Assembly: GCF_017833295.1 (NCBI RefSeq)
Contig: NZ_JAFIBW010000001.1
Span: 5,518,001-5,582,000 of the forward strand
Origin: Methylobacterium sp. PvR107
GTDB taxonomy: Bacteria; Pseudomonadota; Alphaproteobacteria; Rhizobiales; Beijerinckiaceae
DNA: 64,000 nucleotides
Direction: 5' to 3'
In this document: one piece after another, positions 15,226 to 24,442 of the stretch
Position numbering within the stretch: position 1 is the stretch's first letter
How the letters are laid out: each line of letters opens with the position of its first letter
Position numbers and translations under genes: made by a program
Notes under the pieces: model-generated
Told to the model about the DNA's origin: nothing
The model's database searches: none
The model's input: only the letters and a program-made list of their open reading frames with translations

Positions 15226-17112
15226 TCAGCCAGCATTCCCGGCCGCGCCGTCGAGCAACGTCGCCACCCGGGCGGCCAGATCGGCCGAGCGGAACGGCTT
15301 GGAGAGAACCGGCAGGTCCTCGGGGATCTGCATGGCTTCGGCGTGACCGGTCAGGATCAGGACGGGAAGGCCCGGCAGCCTGGCGCGGATCTCGGCAGCC
15401 AGCTCGATCCCGCTCATGCCGGGCATCGCCAGATCGGCCACGACCATGTCGAAGCGGTCGTGCCGGAGGCTCTTGAGCGCGGCCTCGCCGTCGGCCGCCT
15501 CGGTGGTGCTGTGCCCGAAACCGGTCAGGAACGAGGCCGTCACGTGCCGCACCTGCGGATCGTCGTCGACGATGAGGATGCGGGCCCGGCGCCCGGCGAC
15601 CGGGGCTGAGCCGGCCTCCTCGGCAGCCTGCTCGGGCGCCTGATCGGCGAAGGGCAAGGCCAGCTCGACGCGCGTCCCCTTGCCGACCTCGCTGTCGATC
15701 ACGAGCCGGCCTTTCGATTGCTGCGCGAGCCCGAAGACCATGGCCAGTCCAAGCCCGGTTCCCTGGCCCACGGCCTTGGTCGTGAAGAACGGTTCGCAGA
15801 CCCGGCGCAGGATGTCTTCCGGGATGCCGGTGCCCTCGTCGGTGACACTGATGCCGAGATAGCTGCCGTCGCCGATCTCGGGATCGCCGCTGATGCTGAG
15901 GCGCCGCGTCGCCACCGTGATGGTGCCTCCGTCCGGCATCGCGTCCCGGGCGTTGATGCAGAGGTTGAGCACGGCGAGTTCGAGCTGATCCGGATCCACC
16001 TGAACCGCCAGGAGGCCCTCCTCCAGATCGGTCCGTACGGTGACGAGGCCGCCGAGGCTGCGGCCGAAGAGGTCGCTCATGCCGGTGATCAGGCCGTTCA
16101 CATCCACGGCCCGGGCCTGCAGGTCGTGCGCGCGGCTGAAGCTGAGGAGGCGCTTCGTCAGGGACGCGCCGCGCTCCGCTGCCCCGCGGGCGTTCTCGAT
16201 GAGGCGCTGGACCCGCGGCTGGTCGGCAATCTTCGGACCGGCGAGTTCCAGGCTTCCGAGGATCGCGGTCAGCAGATTGTTGAAGTCGTGCGCGATGCCG
16301 CCCGCCAGCGTCCCGAGGGCCTGCATCTTGTCGGACTGGCGCAGGCGCGCCTCCAGACTCCGCTGCTCGGTCACGTCGCGCTCGATCATCGCGAGATGGC
16401 TGATCACGCCGCTCGCGTCGCGGATCGGCACCCGTGTCACATGGCTCCACTGTGCGGCGCCCGTCGGGCCGTCGCTGATCAGGCTCTCGGCCACCGCGCC
16501 GGAGCGGATCGCGGCCTCGTCCGCCGCCGTCACCGGGCCGGCCTGCGCGCCGAGAAGCTCGCCCTCGCGCCGTCCCAGGCAGGCGGCGATATCGTGATGG
16601 AGGAGGGCTGCCTTGCGGGCGTTCAGCCGCACGAACCGGCCGTCCGCGTCCTTGAAGCTGATCGCATCCTGAGCGTGGTCGAGCAGACCCCGGAGCAGCG
16701 CCCGCTCGGTGGCGAGGTCCCGACCGAGTTGGTGCCGCTCGAAGGCCTGGCGGACCGTAGAGCGCAGCAGGCCCGCATCCCAAGGTTTCGTCACGTATCC
16801 GACGATGCCGCCGCGATTGAGGGCGGCAATCACCGCAGTGATGTCGGCGTAGCCGGTGAGCAGGATCGCCTGCGCATCGTGGAAGGTGCGCGCTTCGGCG
16901 AGCAACGTATCGCCGGTCAGGCCCGGCATGCGCTGGTCGGACACCACCACGGCGATGTCGGGCTCTGCGCGCAGGATCTCCAGCGCCTCGGCAGGGCGCG
17001 AGGTCGTCAGCACCCGGTAGGAATCCTCGAACAGGTCCTCCAGGGCGATCAGGATGTCCGGCTCGTCATCGACGGCCAGGATCGTCCCTACACCTGCCGT
17101 ACTGTCACTCAT
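15226..17112 (-). CDS. Hybrid histidine kinase: receiver-PAS-kinase-receiver
   Basis: 628 aa cytosolic signalling protein. An N-terminal receiver (about 10-125) has phosphoacceptor D59 in SDQRMPG. A PAS-like sensor follows at 140-255. The dimerisation helix has H275 (GGIAHDFNN), and the ATPase runs from about 375 to 490 (N-box NARDAM, G-boxes DEGTGI and GTGLGLA). A C-terminal receiver has D560 in VADLAMPG. No transmembrane helix is seen. Its start overlaps the stop of the upstream kinase gene by 8 bp. Having receivers at both ends suggests it receives a phosphoryl group, perhaps from the CheA of this operon, and passes a signal onward; that is inference. Confidence 0.9.
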   Translation of the reverse strand: MSDSTAGVGTILAVDDEPDILIALEDLFEDSYRVLTTSRPAEALEILRAEPDIAVVVSDQRMPGLTGDTLLAEARTFHDAQAILLTGYADITAVIAALNRGGIVGYVTKPWDAGLLRSTVRQAFERHQLGRDLATERALLRGLLDHAQDAISFKDADGRFVRLNARKAALLHHDIAACLGRREGELLGAQAGPVTAADEAAIRSGAVAESLISDGPTGAAQWSHVTRVPIRDASGVISHLAMIERDVTEQRSLEARLRQSDKMQALGTLAGGIAHDFNNLLTAILGSLELAGPKIADQPRVQRLIENARGAAERGASLTKRLLSFSRAHDLQARAVDVNGLITGMSDLFGRSLGGLVTVRTDLEEGLLAVQVDPDQLELAVLNLCINARDAMPDGGTITVATRRLSISGDPEIGDGSYLGISVTDEGTGIPEDILRRVCEPFFTTKAVGQGTGLGLAMVFGLAQQSKGRLVIDSEVGKGTRVELALPFADQAPEQAAEEAGSAPVAGRRARILIVDDDPQVRHVTASFLTGFGHSTTEAADGEAALKSLRHDRFDMVVADLAMPGMSGIELAAEIRARLPGLPVLILTGHAEAMQIPEDLPVLSKPFRSADLAARVATLLDGAAGNAG

Positions 17113-18832
17113 GACTGGCCGCCTGCCGCGGGATCCCTATCACGAAGCAGGCTCCCCCACCCGGCGCCGTCTCCACGGTGAGTGAGCCGCTATGCGCCTG
17201 AACGACGCTGTAGGCAATCGCAAGACCAAGTCCCGTGCCTGATCCCACCGGCTTCGTCGTGAAGAAGGGCTCAAAGATCTTCTCGCGCAACGTTTCCGGT
17301 ATGCCTGGACCAGTATCGCTGATGCGGATCTCGTCGACATCCGGGGCCGATTCGGTGGTGATGCGGATCATGCCGCCTTCCGGCATCGCGTCGGCGGCGT
17401 TGCCCAGGATATTCATCACCACCTGATTGAGCAGCGCCGGGGTGCAGTGGATCTCGGGCCTGCCCGCGAAGGTGCGCTCGACGAGAATCCGGTCGCCGAG
17501 CTTGTGCTGGATCAGGGCCAGCACGGTTTCGATCGCCTCCGGCACGTTGACGAGGGCGCGCTCACCCTCGTCGAGGCGCGAGAACTTCCGCAGGTTCAGA
17601 ACAAGCTCCTGGATGCGGGTCAGCCCCAACCGCATCGAGCCGACCCGCTGCCGGGCCTTGTCGATGGCCCGGGCGGCCGCGTCCGGCGACGCGTCCGGCA
17701 GCTCACCGAGCAGGCGCTCCACTGTGCCCTGATGGGCCAGGATGAAGGCGAGGGGATTGTTGATCTCGTGGGCGATGCCGGCGACCAGCTCGCCCAGCGA
17801 GGCCATTTTGGCGGCCTGGACGAGCTTGGACTGCGCATCGGTCAGCTGGCGATTGGCGTCGGCAAGGTCGCGATTCGCCTGCTCCAGGGCATCGGCGAGC
17901 CGCGCCCGAGCCTCGGCCGCGTCGGCCTCGGCGCGGGCCCGCTCCACGGCGCGCTCCCGCTCGCCGAACTGGCCGGCGATGCGCCGATCGTCCTCTTCCA
18001 GGAGCCGGCGGCGTACGAATCCGCGAACCCGGAGTGCAAGGACCTCGGCATCGGTCTTCGAGACGACGTCATCGGCCCCCGCTGCGTAGGCCTGAACAAG
18101 GAAATCCTTGGCCGGATCGCTCCCGGCGATCGCCACGAGGTGGAAACCGGCGCCCGCCGCCTGCCCCGCGCGGCGCTGGCTGATCGCAAGGCACAGGGCG
18201 AGCCCGTCATAGGCGTGGCCGAGAAGGTCGACCGTCACGCAGTCGAAAGCGTCACTCCCGTCGGCCACGTCCAGGGCGGCCAGGGCCGCCTCCGACCCGT
18301 CGGCCGTGGCGACGTGATGCCCATCCTGGCCGAGCAGGCCCGACAGGAAGGTCCGGTAGGTGGCGCTACCGTCGATCACCAGGACACGCCCGCGGCGGAA
18401 GGCGGCCGCGCCCGGCCCTTCGCCATCGCTTGCCGAGCGGCGCTCGCGCATCAGGGCACGGATGCGCAGGATCATCAGGTCGCGGTCGGCGGATTTCGGC
18501 AGGTAGGCGTCGGCGCCGCTCTCCAGCCCCCGACGCTCGCCGCCGCTGCCGCCGGTCAGCATCAGGACCGGCAGGGCCCGGGTGCGCAGCGACAGGCGCA
18601 TCTGCCGGATCAGCTCGTCGCCGTTCATGCCCGGCAGGTGGTAATCCGCCACGACGAGATCGGGCTGGCTGCGGTTGAGGTGATCGAGGGCTGTCTCGGC
18701 GGAGGGACAGCGCTCCACGGCAAAACCGTGCGCCTCGAGCAGGAGGCGCAGCTCAAGCGCCTGCGTCTCCGAATCCTCGACCAGCAGGATCCGGGCGGGC
18801 CCCTCGGGAGCGCCGGCCTCGGTCGCCGTCAC
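17105..18832 (-). CDS. Double-receiver histidine kinase (CheS3-like)
   Basis: 575 aa, GTG start at 18832, overlapping the cheB stop. Receiver 1 (15-130) has an intact ED pair and D63. Receiver 2 (148-272) keeps D202 (TVDLLG), but its acidic pair is reduced to IDG, so it may be weak or regulatory. A coiled coil (about 283-345) leads to a dimerisation helix with H355 (GIAHEINNP) and an HATPase ending near 570 with DTGPGI and GTGLGLA. No sensor domain is present, so its input must be phosphorylation of the receivers. This layout recalls CheS3 of the R. centenum Che3 pathway, a kinase acted on by CheA3. The analogy is from memory of that system. Confidence 0.9.
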   Translation of the reverse strand: MTATEAGAPEGPARILLVEDSETQALELRLLLEAHGFAVERCPSAETALDHLNRSQPDLVVADYHLPGMNGDELIRQMRLSLRTRALPVLMLTGGSGGERRGLESGADAYLPKSADRDLMILRIRALMRERRSASDGEGPGAAAFRRGRVLVIDGSATYRTFLSGLLGQDGHHVATADGSEAALAALDVADGSDAFDCVTVDLLGHAYDGLALCLAISQRRAGQAAGAGFHLVAIAGSDPAKDFLVQAYAAGADDVVSKTDAEVLALRVRGFVRRRLLEEDDRRIAGQFGERERAVERARAEADAAEARARLADALEQANRDLADANRQLTDAQSKLVQAAKMASLGELVAGIAHEINNPLAFILAHQGTVERLLGELPDASPDAAARAIDKARQRVGSMRLGLTRIQELVLNLRKFSRLDEGERALVNVPEAIETVLALIQHKLGDRILVERTFAGRPEIHCTPALLNQVVMNILGNAADAMPEGGMIRITTESAPDVDEIRISDTGPGIPETLREKIFEPFFTTKPVGSGTGLGLAIAYSVVQAHSGSLTVETAPGGGACFVIGIPRQAASHE

Positions 18833-19896
18833 GGACGCGCCCCCGGCTCCACGAGGCGCAGGACGTGGTCGGCGATCTGGTCCAGCGGAAGGACAGACCG
18901 GGCCGCGCCGAGGCGTACAGCGGCCGCCGGCATACCGTAGACGACCGCGGTGCTCTCGTGCTCCGCGACGGTCTGCGCGCCGGCCCGGTGCATGTCGGCG
19001 AGACCCGCGGCTCCATCCTCGCCCATGCCGGTCAAAAGCACGCCGATCCCGGCCGCTCCAGCCTGCCGGGCCATGGAGCGGAACAGGACGGTGGCGGCCG
19101 GCCGCTGGCCTGAGACCGGCGCAGCGTCGATCACCCGGAGGACCCGTCCCGATCCGATCTCCAGGTGCCGATCCCCGGGCGCCACGTAGACTCGGCCGGG
19201 CTCGGCCCGCTCGCCGTCCCGGGCCAAGCCGACCGGCAGCGTCACGACGCTGTCGAGCCAGCTAGCGAACCCGTCCATGAAGGCCGGGCCCATGTGCTGG
19301 ACGACCAGGACCGGCAGGGGAAAGTCCTTGGGCAACGCGCCGATCACCCGGGCCAGGGCCGGTGGACCACCCGTGGAGGCCCCGATCCCCAGGAGGCTCG
19401 GCGCCTGCCCGGGTAGCTCGACCGGGGTCGCGTGCGCGACGGACGCAGTGCGGCCGGCCCACTCGGTGCCGATCGGGCGGCGGCGGATCACCGGGACCTG
19501 GGCCATGATCCGCAGCTGCGTGCAGATCTCGCCCGCCACCGCCTCGTAGCCGGCATGGGTCGTCGCAACGGGCTTCTCCACCACGGACAGGGCACCGACC
19601 CGCAGCGCGTTCATGGAGATCCTCAGGGACGAGTCCTCGACGGAATCCGCCACCACCACGATCGGGGTCGGCTGCTCGGCCATGATCCGGCGTGTCGTCT
19701 CCAGCCCGTCGATCCCCGGGAGGCGGATATCCATCGAGATCACGTCCGGCCGTACGGTCCGGAGCTTGTCCAGCGCTTCCTCGCCGGACGCGACGGCGGC
19801 CACGATCTCGAGACGGGGATCACGGGAGACGATGTGGCGCAGCAGCTCGCGCACCACGAGGCTATCCTCCACGAGCATCACGCGAACCGGCGTCAT
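18829..19896 (-). CDS. cheB: CheB-type protein-glutamate methylesterase with receiver
   Basis: 355 aa, demethylates (and deamidates) glutamates on the receptor to reset adaptation. The receiver at 1-120 has MLVEDS and the phosphorylation site in SMDIRLPG. The catalytic domain (about 165-350) shows GASTGGP (serine), QHMGPAFMDGFASWLD (histidine) and TGMGEDGAAGL (aspartate). ATG 19896 overlaps the cheA stop. It corresponds to WspF in the Pseudomonas arrangement and is fully equipped catalytically. Confidence 0.95.
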   Translation of the reverse strand: MTPVRVMLVEDSLVVRELLRHIVSRDPRLEIVAAVASGEEALDKLRTVRPDVISMDIRLPGIDGLETTRRIMAEQPTPIVVVADSVEDSSLRISMNALRVGALSVVEKPVATTHAGYEAVAGEICTQLRIMAQVPVIRRRPIGTEWAGRTASVAHATPVELPGQAPSLLGIGASTGGPPALARVIGALPKDFPLPVLVVQHMGPAFMDGFASWLDSVVTLPVGLARDGERAEPGRVYVAPGDRHLEIGSGRVLRVIDAAPVSGQRPAATVLFRSMARQAGAAGIGVLLTGMGEDGAAGLADMHRAGAQTVAEHESTAVVYGMPAAAVRLGAARSVLPLDQIADHVLRLVEPGARP

Positions 19897-22124
19897 AGGA
19901 GCTGTCCGATCGTCGCGAGCAGCTGGCGCTGATCGAACTTCTGCTTGGTCAGGTACGCATCCGCCCCGAGGTCGAGACCCCGGGCCACGTCGGCGGCATC
20001 GCCGCGGGACGTCATCAGGATGGCCGGGAGCCGGGCGAATCTGGGGTCGGCCCGCAGCGCCTGGATCAGGCCGAACCCGTCGAGGCGGGGCATCTCCACG
20101 TCTGCGAGGACGAGGTCAACGGGCTCGATCTCGGCGCGCAGCCGGTCGAGGGCGTCCTGCCCGTCGACGCAGACGACCACGCGGTAGCCGGCGGCTTCCA
20201 AGATTCCCTTCTCCAAGGTCCGGGTGGTGATCGAATCGTCGACGACCAGGATCGTCGCGCGAGCAGATGCGCGCGGCGGTGCGTGAGTCGTCGAACGTGG
20301 AGCCTGCCCCATCGTTCCGGCCGAAGGTGCGACAGCCGCGCGCGCCGCGAGACCGTCCGGGTCGAGGACCAGCACCGGGACGTCCCCGGGCAGCACCGCG
20401 GTACCCGCGATGAGCTCCGGATCGGCTCCGAAATCGGGGGCCGGCAGGACCAGGAGGGGGCGCACGTCGTTCAGGCGGTCGACGGCCAGCGCCATGCGGA
20501 TGCCCCCGGCTCGCAGCACCGCGGCCGTGAGCATCTCGGGATCGGCCGGATCCGAAGGCAGGCCGAGGATCTCGGCCAGTCCGATGACCGGGTGGCTCGT
20601 CGCGGTCTTGCCCTCGCCGAGCCGCAGCATCGTACGGCCCATCGCGACCGGCAGATCCGCGCGTCGCAGGCGCAGCAGGCGTTCCACGGCGCCGCCCGGC
20701 AGCGCGTAGGTGCGCCCGGCCGCCTCGACCAGGAGCAGGCTGCGCCGGGCCGCCGACAGCGGCAGGCTGAAGACCAGGGCGGTGCCGGCCGGCTCGCGCG
20801 GCTCGAGACGCACGCTGCCGGAGAGCTGGCGCGCCGCGTCCGCCGCCACCGACAGGCCGTATCCGCGCCCGGACAGGGTGTCGACGGCGTCCGCCGTCGA
20901 GAACCCGGGTTCGAATACGAGGCGTAGCAAGGTCTCCGGACCGACGGCATTCTCCGGAGCCAGGAGCCCGCGCTCCCGCGCCACGGCCTCGATCCGAGCG
21001 AGGTTGGGCCCGGGCCCGTCATCGAACACCGTGACCTGGAGGCGCGAGCCGCGCACGGCGAGATCGAGTCCCAGGCCCAGCGCCTCGGGTTTGCCGGCGG
21101 CGCGGCGGGCCTCCGGCGTCTCCCAGCCATGGCTCAGGGCGTTGCGCAGGGCGTGCAGCAACGCGTCCTTCAGCACCTGCAGCGTGCCACGATCCACCGG
21201 TAGATCGAGGCCACGCAGGTCGAGATCCACCTCGCGTCCCTGCTCCCGGGCGGTCTCGCGGATCGAGCGGGCGAGCGGCGCCAGGACCGTCTCGGCCGGC
21301 ACCAGGGCCAGGCGTTCGGCCGCGGCGCGGACGCGGGACACGGCAGCCTCGATCGCACTGGTGGCGGCCGCTTGGCGTCGGGACAACTCCGCGGCCTCCC
21401 GGGCGAAGGAGCCGATTTCGGCCGCGAAGGCGCGCAATCCCGGCTGCTCCGTGGCCGACTCAGCGGCGAGCGCCTCCGCGCCGGCGCGGAGATCGCGGGC
21501 CTGGCGGGCGAGACGGGCGAGGCTTCCGGCAGCGGGGGCGCGGGCCGCCAGCGTGCTCGTGAGGTCGTGGCTCGCGCGAGCCATCGCGTCCACGGCCTCG
21601 CCCGGAACGCGCAGGAAGGCCGTTCCGGGATCGGCCGGCTCGGCTGCCGCCTTCTGGGGAACCGGCGCGCTCGCAGTGGCTGCAACCGGCGCGGCGGCCG
21701 GCGCATCGGCGGCCGGTCTGGACGGCTCGGCCGCGGCGCTCTCCCGCGCCGCGCCGGGCAGACCGAGAACCCGGCCGAGAGCCGTGAGGGCGTCCGACGG
21801 CATCTCTGGGCCGGCCCCGTCCTTGAGCCCGGCGACGTAGGCCTCGATGCGGTCGAGGGCGAGGTGGACGGCGTTGGCCGCCTCCCGGTCCAGGGCCGTC
21901 GCGCCGGTCCGCACGCCCTCGAATAGAGTCTCGAGCCGGTGAGCGACCGCCTCGACGGCGGGCAGATCAACCGCCCGGGACGCCCCCTTCAGGCTGTGGG
22001 CGCGGCGGAACACGTCGTTCCAATCCGGCGTGGCGCTGCCGAGCGCTCCGCGGATGGCCGTGACGTGCTCGCGATGCTCGACGTCGAAGGCGGCAAGCAG
22101 GAGCTGGCGGATGTCCTGGGCCAA
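19893..22124 (-). CDS. cheA: CheA histidine kinase fused to a C-terminal receiver (WspE/CheA3 type)
   Basis: 743 aa kinase at the centre of the system. The Hpt domain (1-115) carries phosphorylatable H43 in AHSLKGASR. No clear CheY-docking P2 domain is seen; a long Ala/Pro-rich linker replaces it. Then follow a dimerisation stretch, an HATPase with HALRNALSHG, DDGPGP and SGRGYGL, a CheW-like domain, and a receiver in the last 125 residues (VVDDS, LADVEMPRLDG). The start is TTG 22124, with only a weak ribosome site, and lies 13 bp after the receptor gene. A fused receiver usually acts as sink or output modulator. Gene overlap with cheB implies coupled synthesis. Confidence 0.95.
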   Translation of the reverse strand: MAQDIRQLLLAAFDVEHREHVTAIRGALGSATPDWNDVFRRAHSLKGASRAVDLPAVEAVAHRLETLFEGVRTGATALDREAANAVHLALDRIEAYVAGLKDGAGPEMPSDALTALGRVLGLPGAARESAAAEPSRPAADAPAAAPVAATASAPVPQKAAAEPADPGTAFLRVPGEAVDAMARASHDLTSTLAARAPAAGSLARLARQARDLRAGAEALAAESATEQPGLRAFAAEIGSFAREAAELSRRQAAATSAIEAAVSRVRAAAERLALVPAETVLAPLARSIRETAREQGREVDLDLRGLDLPVDRGTLQVLKDALLHALRNALSHGWETPEARRAAGKPEALGLGLDLAVRGSRLQVTVFDDGPGPNLARIEAVARERGLLAPENAVGPETLLRLVFEPGFSTADAVDTLSGRGYGLSVAADAARQLSGSVRLEPREPAGTALVFSLPLSAARRSLLLVEAAGRTYALPGGAVERLLRLRRADLPVAMGRTMLRLGEGKTATSHPVIGLAEILGLPSDPADPEMLTAAVLRAGGIRMALAVDRLNDVRPLLVLPAPDFGADPELIAGTAVLPGDVPVLVLDPDGLAARAAVAPSAGTMGQAPRSTTHAPPRASARATILVVDDSITTRTLEKGILEAAGYRVVVCVDGQDALDRLRAEIEPVDLVLADVEMPRLDGFGLIQALRADPRFARLPAILMTSRGDAADVARGLDLGADAYLTKQKFDQRQLLATIGQLL

Positions 22125-22137
22125 GACGCTGCTGCCC

Positions 22138-23817
22138 TCAGTGCCGGTAGCGTTCGGCGAGGGCCATGAGCGCCTGGGCCAGCTCCGTGAGGTTGGCCGA
22201 GGCGGTCTCGACCTGCCGCGTGCCGGCCGCCGTCTGCTGGCTGGCCTGCCGGATGTTCTGGAGCGCCCCCATCACCTGCTCGATGCCGAGCTGCTGCTGG
22301 TTCGTCGACGCGATGATCTGCTGGAAGGTCTGGACATTCTCCTCCACCCGGGCGGTGATCTCCTCGATGGTCCGCTGCGTCGTGTCCGAGCGCGTCTTGC
22401 CGGCGGTCGCGCGCTTGACCGCCTCCTCGGTGAGCATCACCGACGTGTTGATGCCCCGCTGGATCTCGCCCAGGATCCCGCGGACCTGGCCGGTCGCGGC
22501 CTTCGCCTGATCGGCCAGCAGCTTCATCTCCGAGGCCACCACCGCGAAGCTGCGGCCGCTCTCGCCGGCCGCCGCCGCCTCGATCGCGGCGTTGAGCGCC
22601 AGCAGATGGGTGCGCTCGGAGATGTCGTTGACCGTCTCGATGATGTCGCCGATCGTCTGGGTCTTCTCCGACAGGCTGACGATGTTGCCGGCCACCGCCT
22701 CGGCCTGCTCGCGGATCGCGTCCATGGCCTTGGCGGTGTCCGAGACGGCGCGCAGCCCCTGCCGGGAGGTCTGGGCGGTGGCCTGGGCGGTGGCGACCAC
22801 CTCGGTGGCGCGCTTGCTGATCTGCGCGCCCGAATGGGTGATCTCGTCGACCGTGGCGGCGGTCTCCTGCACGGCGGCGAATTGCTGCTCCACGGAGGCC
22901 GCCTGTTCCTGCGCCGAGGCGCGGATCTCGGCTGCGGCCGCGTTCAGGTCGGCGGTGGCGGCCCGGTTGGTGCGCGCCAGGTCCGACAGCCCCGCCACCA
23001 TCGCGTTCAGCGTCGCGCCGAGGCGGCCGACCTCGTCGCCACCGCGGGCGTCGAGCTGTCCCGACAGGTCGCCCTCGCCGACGCGGGCCACGAAGGCCAT
23101 GACCGTCTCCAGAGGGCGCACCACCGCGCGGCTGATCAGCCACGTGACGATGATGGCGAGTAGAACGGCGGCGGCCAGCGTCAGGTAGATCGAGAGGCGG
23201 GACCGGTCGTAGACGTCCTGTGCCGCGCGCTGGCCCAGGGCCATGCCGCCGTCCAGCAGGGTCCTCAGGTTCTTGATCCCCGCCAGGAACGGCACCTGGA
23301 GCTGCGTGATCTCGTCGTTGCGCGCCTCGACGGCGGCCGTGTCCTGCTTGAGGATGGCGGAAAACTGAGCCTCGCTGAGGCTCCGGACATCGCGGAAGGC
23401 GCGCTGGACCTCGCCCGCCGCCGCGGCGATGCGATCCCAGGCGGCGATGCGGTCGGCGGAGGGCGTAATGGCCCTGTACTCGTTGGCGAGCTGAATCGTG
23501 GCGGCGAGGCGGTTCTCCACCTGGCTCGCGGTCTCGCGCCACTTCGCCAGCATGTCCTCCATGCGCGTCGATTGCCCCTGAGACCGGGACTGCGTCAGCA
23601 TCGCGATCACGGCGGTGCGGCGCAGGATCCCGAGATCCCGGGCCTCGTTACCGAGATCGTCGAGCTGGCGCAGCACCGTCATGTCGCGCCGCACGATGCC
23701 GTCCGTAGTGTCGCGCACCGTCCCGATCTGCTCCAGCGCGTAGAGGCCGAGCGCCACCATCACCACCGTGACGGCAAAGAAGCCGAGGAGGATACGTCGT
23801 CCGATCGAGAGCGTCAC
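22138..23817 (-). CDS. Methyl-accepting chemotaxis protein, membrane-bound, divergent signalling tip
   Basis: 559 aa receptor starting at GTG 23817 (longer readings run into the cheW gene). TM1 is at about 10-27 and TM2 at about 208-228. The periplasmic part between them (about 180 aa) is all-helical in appearance, like four-helix-bundle sensors. HAMP is at 229-282. The cytoplasmic coiled coil runs to 559. The hairpin tip at 401-430 reads ERTHLLALNAAIEAAAAGES, where typical receptors have N at position 404, R in EAARAGE, and later DEVRKLA rather than SEMKLLA. These changes suggest it assembles only with its own CheA/CheW. It ends YRH without a CheR-docking pentapeptide. Confidence 0.92.
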   Translation of the reverse strand: MTLSIGRRILLGFFAVTVVMVALGLYALEQIGTVRDTTDGIVRRDMTVLRQLDDLGNEARDLGILRRTAVIAMLTQSRSQGQSTRMEDMLAKWRETASQVENRLAATIQLANEYRAITPSADRIAAWDRIAAAAGEVQRAFRDVRSLSEAQFSAILKQDTAAVEARNDEITQLQVPFLAGIKNLRTLLDGGMALGQRAAQDVYDRSRLSIYLTLAAAVLLAIIVTWLISRAVVRPLETVMAFVARVGEGDLSGQLDARGGDEVGRLGATLNAMVAGLSDLARTNRAATADLNAAAAEIRASAQEQAASVEQQFAAVQETAATVDEITHSGAQISKRATEVVATAQATAQTSRQGLRAVSDTAKAMDAIREQAEAVAGNIVSLSEKTQTIGDIIETVNDISERTHLLALNAAIEAAAAGESGRSFAVVASEMKLLADQAKAATGQVRGILGEIQRGINTSVMLTEEAVKRATAGKTRSDTTQRTIEEITARVEENVQTFQQIIASTNQQQLGIEQVMGALQNIRQASQQTAAGTRQVETASANLTELAQALMALAERYRH

Positions 23818-23851
23818 GGTCGCGGGTGGCTCCGGTTGAGGCAGGCGCCCA

Positions 23852-24442
23852 TCAGGGCAGGACGCGGCGCAGAAGACGGGGGAGGTCGATGACGACGAAG
23901 TCGGGACGGCCGTCGCTCGTTGCGCCGGGGGCATAGCCCGAAGCGGCCTCGTTGCCCAATCCGTCAGGATCCGCGATCCCCGGCGACGCGTCCGAAGTTC
24001 TGGCGGCGCGGACGATGCCCAGCACCCGGTCGACCGCGAAGGCGATCGGCTGGACATGGCCTTGGTGATGGGGCTGTGCGTTCCGCAGCACGACCAAGTG
24101 CCCCCCTTCGGCCTCCGGATCGGGCGCGGCGTCCGGGCGCCCGAGCGCGCGCGCCAGGCTGAGCACCCCGACAATCCGGCCCGACAGGGCGACGAGCCCG
24201 ATGAGGGCCGGCACCGCGCCAGGCATGGGTGTGCACGGGCGCATCGGCAGGATCTGCGCAACGGCGGTCAACGGCAGGCCATAGCGATCGGCCCCGCAGG
24301 CGCAGACGAGATGGTCGACGCCGGTATCGGATTCCCCTGCGGCCAGGCCGCGCCGGGCGAGGGCGGCGGCGCGTTCGGTCCGCAGGTCCCGGTCCGTCCG
24401 GACACGCGGCCGGCTCTCCGGCGCTCTCGATGTTGCCTCCAT
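23852..24442 (-). CDS. cheW: CheW-type coupling protein
   Basis: 196 aa adaptor linking receptor to CheA. A CheW beta-barrel core occupies about residues 43-190: CGADRYGLPLTAVAQILPM, ALIGLVALSGRIVGVLSLARALG and IAFAVDRVLGIV. A 40-residue charged N-terminal extension precedes it, with arginine-rich ESRPRVRTDRDLR. ATG 24442 shares a base with the cheR stop. It lies between cheR and the receptor gene and is one of two CheW paralogues in the operon, as in Wsp (WspB/WspD). Confidence 0.88.
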   Translation of the reverse strand: MEATSRAPESRPRVRTDRDLRTERAAALARRGLAAGESDTGVDHLVCACGADRYGLPLTAVAQILPMRPCTPMPGAVPALIGLVALSGRIVGVLSLARALGRPDAAPDPEAEGGHLVVLRNAQPHHQGHVQPIAFAVDRVLGIVRAARTSDASPGIADPDGLGNEAASGYAPGATSDGRPDFVVIDLPRLLRRVLP

